Assembly (NCBI GenBank): GCA_950295325.1
Contig: OX485804.1
Location: forward strand, 50,222,001-50,270,428
Length of the DNA: 48,428 nt
Source: Polytrichum commune
Lineage: Eukaryota > Streptophyta > Polytrichopsida > Polytrichales > Polytrichaceae
Reading direction: 5' to 3'
Below, in pieces: positions 19,789 through 29,640 of this stretch. Under the pieces are notes generated by a model that had not been told where the DNA came from, made no database searches, and was given only the letters and a program-made list of their open reading frames with translations. The position numbers and the translations under genes were made by a program. Numbering within the stretch: position 1 is the stretch's first letter; every line of letters starts with the position of its first letter.

Positions 19789-22530
19789 ATGGCGTCCAAC
19801 AAATCTCCAGTGGTTTCTACCAATGTGCAGCAGCATGTGCTGCCATGGACGACCGCCAAGCTTGTTCCTGAATTGCTCGACTACAATTTCCATGTAGTGG
19901 AGGATGAAGACATGATCGGGTGGTTGGGAAGAGAAACTTTTGTGCACACCTGCATCAATGGGCCTCTCGGTTGGCAAGACAAGGTACAATTGCATCTTTT
20001 GATTCATGCACCTCCCTCTTCTCATAACATAAACCCATTTTGCCTAAAACAATTGATATAGGTTGTATGTGAGTTGTACATGCATTCCCTGCACTGAATT
20101 GGTGCGTTGTGGAGACAAGACAATTCCTACAGCATGTTTTGCAAATCTGTACATGTCATTCTAAGAGCAGGACATATGAATATTTATGTCCTTCACATAT
20201 GGGTTATGGGTTGTTGACAACAACTCCATGTTATGCATGGTTGTATGTGAGTTGAAATAGGCAGGTTCATATAGGTTGTATGTGAGTTGTACATGCATTC
20301 CCTGCATTGAATTGGTGCGTTGTGTAGACAAGACAATTCCTACAGCATGTTCTGCAAATCTGTACATGTCATTCTAACAGCAAGACATATGAATATTTAT
20401 GTCCTTCACATATGGGTTTTGGGTTGTTGACAACAACTCCATGTTATGCAGGTTTTTGGGGGGGATGATGGGAAGTCACGTGTTTTTAGGAGCACTATGA
20501 CCCATAACCGGAAACAATGCATTGCTCTTTACTTGGAGGAGGAGTACGAACAGCTGGTCCTCGAGTGTTACTGGACTGCCCATGCAAGAGTGAAGATGCC
20601 CAACAACAGGTTCAAATTCATTTGCATACACTGTAAAGAATCACACAAAGATAAGAACACTACGTCCTACCACAGGATGTTCCAACTTTGTAGGGTTTAT
20701 GAAGGTACGAAGCCCCTGAAGATGTACCCAACTTGGGACAAAAGTGAACAGGGTGAGAAACAAAGGATTGGCTTGAAGTTTGGAAAACGTGACTCTCCAC
20801 CAACTTCCAGCACCCCATCACCGGCCACACGTCCACCGCCTCTCGACCTTGACGAGGAGGCAGCGTCCATCGATTGCCCTGATGTAGTATCTGCAGCGGA
20901 GACTTCTCCGCCTCAACGGCTCTCCCAAAAACGTCCTCTTGTAGAGCGTGTCGCTGATCAGTGTGTTGCACCTCCAAGGAAGTATGTCACCAAGTCAATT
21001 GGCACTAGGGACAAGTCCACCCCTACAAGATCAACCGCACCTCCACCCAGGAAGGTCCGCGCACCCAAGCCGCCTCTACAGCCCACCAGATTGTGTCTTC
21101 TGTTTGAAGAACAACCACATCAAGTGATTTCTCCCATCGAGTCTAAGTACCAAAGTGTGGACTTTGCTCCTAGTTCACCCACCTCCAATTCTCCCGTTTA
21201 GGCAGTGGAATTCAGGGTAGTCAAACACAGGGATGTTCTTCAGTTTGCCACAACACCGCCCAAATCGAGGCAGGAGGTAGAACGCCAAGCATGGGCCGAG
21301 GCCACGCGACTTTTCCATCCAAAAAATCAAAGTGCCAGTCCGCCACGTCATCAGCCCATCAATGGACTGTATATCCTCATTGCAAAAACTGATGACCAAT
21401 GGGCCCCGGGAACTCCTCAACGATCCTCACGAATGCATGCAATATCTGCGCGCACAACTGGAGGATGGGACGATTGGCAAACACATTGGGAATGCGTTCG
21501 GACAATGGTATTTATATGGCAACCCCACGGTATGTCATTCGCGTACTTCTGGAGCTTCATCCAGTTTATTTGTTGTCATTCTTATTAGGATTCCATGATA
21601 TATAAGCTTCTGGTCATTGAATGACACGAACATTGATTGAATTACATATTTGTCATTGTGATTGACTGTGTTCTGGCCACATCGTCTCTACAGAGTACTC
21701 GCACAACTGAAGAACACAATGCTCTCGTAGAAAGGATGAAATCCCAAGTCAGGTGTTTCAAATCTAATTCGGACGTCCAGAGGTACAAAGAGCTTAAAGG
21801 CCTTAAGGACTACTTACATTACCGTATTGCGTGTACTGAATACGAAACCTAGCTTGCAACCGCAGCTGTCACTGTGGACGATATGCGTAGGAAGCATGTT
21901 GATGCTCAACTTTTGAAATTTGACCTTGTTGAGAAGGAGCGAGAGGAGGCACAGAAGTGGCATTGGTCCCCCGTCTTTCAAATTTTTAAGAAGTGGCCCC
22001 TCCCCAATTTTCCAAGTGCTCCCTGGGACCACACAGAGTCTGAATGGGTGGAATTATCGGCTGTTCTATTGGAGAACACAGAATCTGAGCCGCTGTCCCT
22101 CGAAACCCAATGTCCACATATCCTGAGAGTTTTGTTGTGTTTAGTTAGAACACTCGAAGGCAACAAACGCCCACTCGCACATCCCATCAAAGGATTGGGA
22201 TTGGATTACATTCTTGAGCTTGCACGAAGCAAAGATTACTCTGTTGCTTTATGCGTGATTGTGCAGAGTCTACCGCATCTGGGTTGGTCTACATTCCATG
22301 GAATACATGGGGCGCTGGACAGTTTCAGCGAGCTTCATGCCGACACCGTAGCTTTGCTTGGCTATGACCCTTCCAATCAAGTAAGGGTGCTGGAGAAAAT
22401 TCAAGCATTTCTAGGGAGGTTGGCACACATGGCGGTAGCTGATATGGTGCGCATGCATCGTCACGAGCAGCTTGCTCAAATGTGGTTCAAGCCCGACACA
22501 TCTGATCATCTGAGGCATAAATGCGAAGAT
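19789..22530 (+). pseudogene. MULE accessory protein with BED-like zinc finger (exons, interrupted)
   Basis: Exon 1 is 19789-19983 (MASNKSPVVSTNVQQHVLPW onward) with donor AAG|GTACAA. Exon 2 starts at 20452 after GCAG and joins in phase 0. It contains CIHC, then H and C, in a C-x2-C-x12-H-x5-C pattern typical of BED-type DNA-binding fingers, then a proline- and serine-rich linker. A TAG at 21199-21201 and a frame change at about 21320-21370 follow. The next frame reads ELLNDPHECMQYLRAQLEDG to a donor at 21530. The acceptor at 21693 joins in phase 0 and leads into a helical domain with a TAG at 21850-21852. Later segments include SKDYSVALCVIVQSLPHLGW and DSFSELHADTVALLGYDPSN, ending at a donor at 22531. 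The domain after the finger is not recognised. It may belong to one long transcript with the protease exons. Confidence 0.55.
20058..20450 (+). repeat. Direct duplication inside intron 1 of the accessory gene
   Basis: Two copies of about 180 bp (20058-20237 and 20271-20450) are offset by 213 bp, with a 33-bp spacer that repeats GGTTGTATGTGAGTTG. The second copy ends in TTATGCAG, the acceptor used for exon 2. The first copy has TTATGCAT, so its acceptor is lost. Confidence 0.85.
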
Positions 22531-23467
22531 GTAAGTTGACGCATCCTTTGTTTAATGTTTGAGTAATTTGTTCTGCATCTGTGGTCTGCATTTATGTTCT
22601 GCATCTGTGGTCTGCATTTATGTTCTGCATCTGTGGTCTGCATTTATGTTCTGCACATGTGGTCTGCAATTGTGTTATGAACATGTGTTCTACATATATG
22701 GTTTGAATTTGTATTCTGCATCATTCTGGTCCTTGGGTTAATATCTGAAGGGAGTATATGTGGGAAAGTTGAGTCTGAGGTTCAAGCTAAGTTGGTTCCT
22801 TAACGTTGTATACACATGCAGGTTGATGGTATCGTCTACTTGGTGTTTTGAAATGTAGGACAAAACATCGTTTATGCACGTCATTTGTGTTATGCACATG
22901 TGTTTTGCAAGTTAGGACATAACAGCTGTCTGGACGGTAGTTGTGTTCTACATCTGTGTTCTACAATGTAGGACATAACATCATTTATGCAAGTCAGTTG
23001 TGTTCCACATATGTTTAGGGGGTATAGGGTTTTAGGATTGCTGTGCAAATATGGACTGCTAGCCTGTTCATAATGTGAAACATTTCTGTTCTGCATTTAT
23101 CATACGTCTCTGATCATCCACATTAATGTTTTGTCATGCATGTTGTCTCTTCCTCCTTGACATTCCGCGAAGACATGGACATTGGGTCAGTTTTGGTTGG
23201 CGACCTCCACAAAAAAGCAAGTGCTTGCAAATGTGGGTTGCAGAGGTGCAAGACGGACTCATCCATTTGAGAAGGACGCAACTACATCTATTCTATTGTG
23301 GGTTGGGTTTGGAAGAGCCAACCGACGACATTGCATCTGACGTGGCCTGTGTTCGTTCGTTATTGGGTGAATTCCCTGCAGTGGATGCAGCCAGGCGGTC
23401 ACCCACCTCGCTTGGAATCTTGGATTTGTGGCTGACGTACAAGAAGCGTTGAGTTTGGACAGCCTAG
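22531..23467 (+). other. Intron and degraded coding between MULE accessory and protease exons
   Basis: Begins with a good donor (GAT|GTAAGT). From about 23150 three frames each hold fragments that look partly coding, such as WVAEVQDGLIHLRRTQLHLF and QVLANVGCRGARRTHPFEKD, but stops prevent a single reading. From 23428 a frame reads DVQEALSLDSLDGLPMPSQN before shifting to the frame continued by the protease exons. Indels have probably scrambled one or two exons here. Confidence 0.4.
22571..22700 (+). repeat. 26-bp minisatellite
   Basis: Three perfect tandem copies of a 26-bp unit (TTCTGCATCTGTGGTCTGCA plus TTTATG) at 22571-22648 are followed by two degenerate copies to 22700. They lie in the intron after the accessory-gene exon. 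Confidence 0.9.
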
Positions 23468-24894
23468 ATGGTCTTCCAATGCCATCGCAAAATTTGCTTG
23501 AAGGACTTGAAGGGATCAACACACAAGACCACGCGCGGTATGTCGCAGTTGAACGTCGGTCAATGTTCTCCTGCCTCCCTGGTATCCCATGCACCTCCAC
23601 CTCCACTGTCCCCGCACGGGCTTCTTTGCAGCATGCATGCGAATAACCCATGTACACCAACATCAATTCGTGAAGGACCAGGACAAGGTCCATGGTTCTC
23701 AAGAACCCCCTCCTTGACGCTGCCACGTGTATTGAAATTCAAGAACCATGTTCCAGAACAGAGTTCGAAGGTTATTAGCACGTGTGGCACGGAGGCTCCG
23801 CAACATGATGGAATGGCCACAGAGAGCGAAGCTGCATCTGAGGTTGTAGAACATCCTCACGAGTCGCGTGACAAGTCTCCAATGCGTCCTACAACTCGGG
23901 ACGTATCGCTTGACGACGTCTTGGCAAAGACAACTCACAAGTCAGATGGACGGTATGGGTTCCTTTTTGTTATTGTTTGTCATTCATGAATCTGTTGTTA
24001 TATTTTGACGTGGTTTGAGTGGCTAACTCCTACAATTATGTCCTGTAGGTTGGAACAACTTGTGAACACTATCTGTACACAAGCAGGTGCGACTATGGTT
24101 TGGAGTTTTGATTTTCTGTATCGTGGTGAATATTTAAATTTAGTCTGGACAGGTGATGTGTTGCCCTTAACCCAGTTCTATGGGGAGTTGTCTAACCACC
24201 TTATGGACTGGATTCGAGCTTGGTTCAATCCCCAGATTCAGGACACCAAATGCTATGTGTGCAGTCCTTACCTAATTGGTCTGCTCACCTTGCATGTGCG
24301 TGGCGCTAGGTCTAGTGGTGTAGAGGTCTACACAGAGTTTATTCGGGACAAGTACACCACACTTCCACCGTTAGAGGTAACAACGCTTATCATGCCTTAC
24401 ACATGCGGGAAACACTGGACTGTATACGCAGTAGGAGAGGAAGGTTTCTTTCATTTTGACTCCTTGCCTGGATCGGGTCTCCATTCCGATGGAACAATAT
24501 GCACTTCTCTTGCCAAGCTGTGGGCAGCGAGGACTACCTGTTCAAAGTACTCTGACAGATGGTTGCAAGCACAGTCTCCGCATGCGTGGATACAACCATA
24601 TGTACCACAGCAGAATTCTGGGTGGGCGTGTGGTTTCTATGTCTTGAAGAACATCATGGAGATTGCAATGGCCATGAGACAGACCCCATTCGTTGGGTGA
24701 GGTTAGTGATGATCTCAAACAATTAGGTTTGTCCAAATCTAGAATGCACAACTGAATGACATCAGTCACCATGTAATAGGAGTGTTATTCTGGTATAATA
24801 TTGATAAAAGATGATTCTGATGCAGGGATTTGAACTACATTACAGTCGGAGCGATGCGATACAAACAAGGACAATCATTCATGACGCGTTAACT
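23468..24894 (+). CDS. Ulp1/C48-type cysteine protease (SUMO-protease-like), MULE-encoded, partial
   Basis: Exons 23468-23952 and 24049-24696 join in phase (CG|G, arginine). The last short exon from 24826 joins in phase after donor GG|GTGAGG and ends at a TAA near 24894. The core has the C48 order: histidine in KHWTVY (codon 24413), aspartate in FHFDSL (24458), glutamine in PQQNSG (24611) and cysteine in WACGFYVLKN (24629). These are the residues that hydrolyse the C-terminal glycine bond of SUMO-like modifiers. The first exon is acidic and proline-rich with no known domain, and its own start is not clear. The catalytic residues look intact although the neighbouring exons are degraded. An alternative reading of the last exon in another frame, ending at 25026, would need a weaker donor at 24692. 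Confidence 0.75.
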
Positions 24895-25560
24895 GGTGTC
24901 ATTGAAGCTGGAACTCGTGGACATACTGAGTGGAACGTTACGGTCGTGATGGCGACAAACGAAGTACACTCCACGGATGCTAAGCAACGGTGCAGACAGA
25001 GCCATAGAAGGAAAAAAATGATATAGGTTGAGGGTTTGTATGTTTTCTGCTTTAGATAAGTTCAGGATGTACAAAATGTACATATAGAAATTTTGGCGTT
25101 GTCCAGGGTAGTTTTTACGAAGATATTACATATTTTCATGTCATATGAAATGCATTCACGTGCATTCAGATTTATAAAGTTCATTATGAACAATCATTTG
25201 TATCATTCAACATGTGGGTCAGTATGAGGTCACTGTGGAACATTGAATGCCTATGTGAATATTTGATTTCCATGAATGACACATATATTATGTTCTTCAT
25301 GTTAAACTTGCCAGTAGAGTATGCAGAGATACATGAAGAACACCACATGAAAACGAAGTATAGTTTATACTGGACTACGCTGAAAGACATTGATTTCACT
25401 GCTCAATTTAGCACTAATTGATGTGAACAGTTAATGCGAGGCATTATTTATGATGTTCCCTGCAGGACGTTGGAGTTTAAAATTGGAGAACGCAACATAT
25501 CATTTTATTTAGTACGTGAAGGACATCACATAGATACATAATGTCTGAAGGACATGATAA
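24895..25560. other. Interval between the convergent MULE genes
   Basis: AT-rich 3' flanks of the protease (+) and transposase (-) genes. GAAGGACAT occurs at about 25524 and 25545. No coding sequence is supported. Confidence 0.5.
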
Positions 25561-28500
25561 CTATGTAATTTGCAAAGATAGTTTCTTCCTTCGCGTCGGA
25601 ATCTCCAATAAACTTCTATGGCGCTTGAGGGAGTTGTCGCATGTCCTTTCAGGAAACGAATTGGTGGTCGGGGACACTTGCATTGTGGCAACCCCCCGAG
25701 CAATCAGCCGGGTTTGTTTTCCCCGTATGTGTTTCAAGTCTGCAAATAAGTAGTCTTGGAATGCTGGATATTCATCAGCCATCTTTGTGAGGTCCGTGTA
25801 TATGTCGTGCGTCTTTGTCCTTGGCCCAGATTGCGACAGTTGCTCCTGTGATACGCATATTGGGTTTCCGGCTTCTCCCAACTGCATTTCCCCATGTTGT
25901 CTTCCAATGTCACCTGGATCCTGAGATTCAATTAGGATTGGGTCTGTAGACCCACTGGTTCCGTGTCCTTCATCGTCACTAATATGAATAACATCGTCAT
26001 GCAGGTCAGCGATGATGGACGTAACAGGGGGTTGGGTGGACCTCAACTCCAGATGAGGAAGTTCTTCAGCAGGTTTGGAAAAGCACTACAACAACAGAGT
26101 TTCACGGTCTATGCCGTGTTTGGTGCCAGCTTCACGGAAGATGACACCGTCCTCGACATCCGGGTGGAGCATTTTGAAGACCTTCACCGTGTGTTTGCAT
26201 ATCATGCCTTCTCTTGCAACAGGGCAATCACATTGTGCCCACTCATAGTCAGGAGAGTGAATGGTCCACACCTTTGGACGGTTGTTAATGGATCCCACAT
26301 AAACAACATCATCATCCAAGCAAATGAGAACGTTTGTATCAGGTATTGCATTGGCCCTAATGATCGCTATTACAACAATACCTTCTTGTTTTGTGTTCCG
26401 TATAAACCCAAAAGCTTTGCATTGCACACCGTACCAGTAGTGTGTTAGAACGTCTCCCATGAGATGATATATTAGCCAGTCCATACGCCTATCCACAAAT
26501 CTCTCCTTTGAGGAATTTAGAATACTTTTCAAATTCGAGTGATATGATTCAATTGCAGCATTGGTGTTTTGATCAGCATGAGGAATGCGACGTGCTCCAA
26601 CACACCACATTGTTGTTTTGGACCTCCAAGAGTCATTCATGTACTTCATGAAGGCCACAGCTTGCGGCCTGGTGTTTGTTATTATGTCGAGTTGTCGGAT
26701 TGCCCAGGTGACAGGATCATCATCAACAGCGCATCGCTTACCGTACATTATGTCTCCGAGCATCTGAAGGACAGTGGCCCTCTTTGTAGCCGCAAATATC
26801 TTCTTCACTGCGTTCTCCGCCCAAGACTTCCAGACATGCCATAGACATAAGAATATCTTGGCATCTGGCCATACAATGTTGTCCACAAAGAACACAAATG
26901 CAACTCATGTGATTGGCATAAAACGTATGTAATACATATATGTGACAAGTGACGTATGCAAGAAGGACTGCACACAATGAATACCTCAAGGTGTTGATTT
27001 TTGCTTGTGCATTGTCGACAATGATGGAAGAAGGAGACCAATCTGTCTTGAGGCTGTGAACTCGCTGGTGAAGGGCGTGAAGGACATGGTGCAAATCTTG
27101 TTCGCGAGTGCGGGATATCACAAAGAACGCAACATGTATGTCATTTCTCCATTCATCAAATGCCATTATTGTGTATAGGGGATACTGCAACGCCCGGCAC
27201 ATAACATCAATAACATGATCCGAAGACATTCATGACATGAAAAACATCGAATGACATGAAATATTCTTGAAGGACAGTGAGTTGTGACTTACCCTAGTTT
27301 GGCTTGTCCCAAAGGTAGCATCAATAGACAAAGCACTTCTGTGTCCAAATTTGATCATGATTTGCAGCTGCCACTCAGATTGGACACCAAGAGTGAAAGG
27401 GGAGTCGTTTTGTACTTGTGAATTGATGTCGAGCAACGAGTGTTCTTGATAATAGAACACATTTTCAGGGTTTTCCATGACCCACATACGAACACTGACT
27501 GGGTCAGATGGGTGTTTCTCCCACAGCTCCTCTGCCCGCTTCCGACAGATGTTCCTCACATCCACCGGCAATAAAAATGTATCGCGAGTGACAACACCGT
27601 TGGTAATGGCCAGCTCTCGCACCTCTTTTGTGTGTTGTTGCATGATTTGAGTGGGCGAGAGACCAAAGGCATGCATTTGAGCTATTTTCATTTTCAGTTC
27701 TTCTGAAAGTCCGGCCCCTAATGCGTACCTAGTCCCTTGCACCATTGTGTCGTGGCACAACTCACCTTGGGTATTCAAGTGTTCAATGTTCTCATATATC
27801 AAGATACACAACGAACCATCAAGGTATGGTTTCTTTGCAACAAACGCCCATTGACAACCACGCTTGATTGAGTTTCCCGCCAGCGTTTTTCCTATGCGCT
27901 TCACCTTTGCCACAGCTGCTTTGTTCACTGGAAAAGAGTCATACTCAGGTACGACCTTCTTACCTCGTTTTTTCTTGTGGATATGAAAATTATTCTTCCT
28001 TTTCCTCTGTGTGCATTTCAGTAGTGCTTGCATGTCCTGCGGCACAATTCCTGTCTTGTCTTCAGGCCCAAAGTTGCATCTGTGCCTGATAGGCCCAATG
28101 AGTACGACAAGGAAGTGCATCAGTGGTGATTATTTTGTACACAATGAAGGTGAGTAATATTCATACTTGTAGTAAATGTTGCTTTGAATCATATGTGCAT
28201 GATATTTGATTTTTTTAAACCCTAACACAACAATGTACTGAATTACATTATGTAATGAACACATACACTGCATTTTTTGATTGGGGTAGCAGATGTGACT
28301 GCCATAAACCCTAAACCTGATTTTCTATTCCACTAAAGGAATGACAACAACCTGAAGGACATGGATTATCATGTGAGTCCAATATTGGGAGTGACAGACC
28401 TCACAATGAAGGTGAGTAATATTCATACTTGTAGTAAATGTTGCTTTGAATCATAAGTGCATGTGTACAATATGTAACTAAGCACATACACTGCATTGTT

Positions 28501-29020
28501 TAATTGGAGTAACACATGTGACTGTAGTAAACCCTAACCCTGATTTTCTATTCCACTAAAGGAATGACAACAACCTGAAGGACATGGATTATCATGTGAG
28601 GTCAATATTGGGAGTGACAAACCTCACAAGCAAAGCTAGACTGTTTGCACGCGGTTTCCTCAATGAATTAGGCCCATTAACCCTTATGGTTTCTTTGGTG
28701 AATTTGCAGGGATATCGAGGATGGTGTTGCTCTCCTTGTATGAAATCCTCAAGTCTGTCCCAGAATATCACTGCCACCTTGGATGTCTTGTATTTTCCCG
28801 TCCCATTTGTCACATGATCTGTCCAAACCAAGTCTTGCATGCAAAATTCACCAAGCGGAGGTTTTTGAACTCTACTTCTCAACTCCTTGATTAAGTCAGC
28901 TTGATTGGCGTGAAATGCAACAGGGTCAGTTTCAATGGAATGCTGATCTGGTGAAGGAAGTCCAGCATCTGCCATTGCACAAAGATGATTGCTTGAAAGG
29001 TCATCCGTTTGGGCCTTCAC
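25561..29020 (-). pseudogene. MULE transposase with SWIM zinc finger (interrupted)
   Basis: Exon 1 (29020-28623) and exon 2 (28085-27293) join in phase 2 (AG|G). Exon 3 (27184-26985) joins in phase 0. Motifs in order are a basic segment (KCTQRKRKNNF, HKKKRGKK), SIDATFGTSQTR then YPLYTIMAFDEWRNDI (first catalytic Asp region), SIIVDNAQAKINTLR (second Asp), FLCLWHVWKSW, and TNAAIESYHSNLK, whose Glu is a candidate third residue. The C-terminal SWIM finger is CDCPVAREGMICKH (CxC-x8-CxH). Exon 4 cannot join exon 3 in frame with the visible AG at 26904-26905, so a one-base frameshift or odd splice near 26900-26985 is likely. A TAG at 26086-26088 interrupts exon 4, after which the same frame continues about 175 codons with an acidic tract (ISDDEGHG). 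Upstream TTTAGGG sits about 45 nt before the ATG. It would cut and rejoin the TIRs if functional. Confidence 0.8.
28141..28628 (-). repeat. Tandem duplication across the transposase intron 1 donor region
   Basis: Copy 1 (28141-28402) and copy 2 (28403-28628) share long identical tracts, including GTGAGTAATATTCATACTTG and GGACATGGATTATCATGTGA. The duplicated block includes the last bases of exon 1, so a decoy exon end with its own donor (TGTGAG|GTCTGT on the minus strand) was created inside the intron. Telobox-like AAACCCTAA occurs in both copies. Confidence 0.85.
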
Positions 29021-29533
29021 TACATGAGGTGTGGAGATAAGAAAGGAAATTGCTGATTGTCACCAAACCCTAAACTATGTGGCCGTGATCCCTACACTAA
29101 ATCACTTGTTGTGGAGGCACCCTGTCTATATGAGCCTCATAATGTTGGAGGTGGCTAATGAGTTGGCTGTGAGTACGCCTCAAAATGCTAAACATGCAAC
29201 AAGAAGAAGCTCATCAAGCATCAAAAAGACATTGACTATAGTGTTCTCTAAGAAATCATGCCACCGGTCCACACAGCACGAGGGGAAGAAAAAAACTAGA
29301 AAAGACATGAAATGACAACGTGGACTCATTATAAAGCAGATCCTAGATCCGGAAAAATAGGAATGACATGATCTGAAGTGCATGATTCGAATGACATGAT
29401 TTGGATTCTAGTATGAATGACACGGGCCCTGAGTAACAAGCGTGTTGTGATTGGATGTCGCAGGTGTTGCGGTCTTTCTGTCGTCCACTTGGATGGAGGT
29501 GAACGAAATTGCTGTGGATGTTTGTGGCTGACG
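29021..29533 (-). other. MULE right subterminal region and probable transposase promoter
   Basis: Read leftward, this is the 5' flank of the transposase gene. Telobox AAACCCTAAAC lies at 29065-29075. GAATGACATGAT-type words lie at about 29352, 29388 and 29414. No coding frame is supported. Confidence 0.45.
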
Positions 29534-29631
29534 TCAGCAAACGGGCAGGGGAATATCTTCGTGGCTGGGCAGTTTCGGAGCTGTCAGAGCCCCCCCTACA
29601 AACGCTCGTAGGGGGTAGGATATCGTCTGCC
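29534..29631 (-). repeat. Right TIR of the MULE, with internal hairpin
   Basis: Read on the minus strand it begins GGCAGACGATATCCTACC. It matches the left TIR with seven substitutions and one single-base indel. The internal hairpin is retained with one G-T pair (CCCCCTACGA / TTGTAGGGGG). Confidence 0.9.
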
Positions 29632-29640
29632 ATTGAGGAG
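29632..29640. repeat. Right target-site duplication of the MULE
   Basis: ATTGAGGAG directly follows the right TIR and matches ATCGAGGAG on the left with one C/T difference. Confidence 0.85.

Larger units (their letters stand above)
18426..29631. mobile_element. 11.2-kb Mutator-like element (MULE) carrying a Ulp1-type protease
   Basis: The element is bounded by TIRs of about 96 bp starting GGCAGACGATATC, about 92% identical, with a 9-bp target duplication. Two coding units run rightward (19789-22530 and about 23468-24894) and one transposase unit runs leftward (29020-25561). They converge near 25 kb. The transposase has DDE-type MULE motifs and a SWIM finger. The protease has the C48 H-D-Q-C residues. 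Ulp1-like genes on MULEs are known from the Arabidopsis KAONASHI and melon CUMULE groups, so the combination has precedent. The copy is old enough to have one mismatch in the target duplication, seven mismatches plus one indel in the TIRs, and several stops. It is probably inactive by itself. Confidence 0.9.

Noticed and set aside
23259-23820. Minus frames of 155 and 86 codons opposite the protease first exon
   Set aside because: The plus strand joins in phase to the protease core, and the minus frames have no features.
25963-26448. 161-codon plus frame opposite the transposase
   Set aside because: It is antisense to the SWIM-finger exon, whose motifs are unambiguous.
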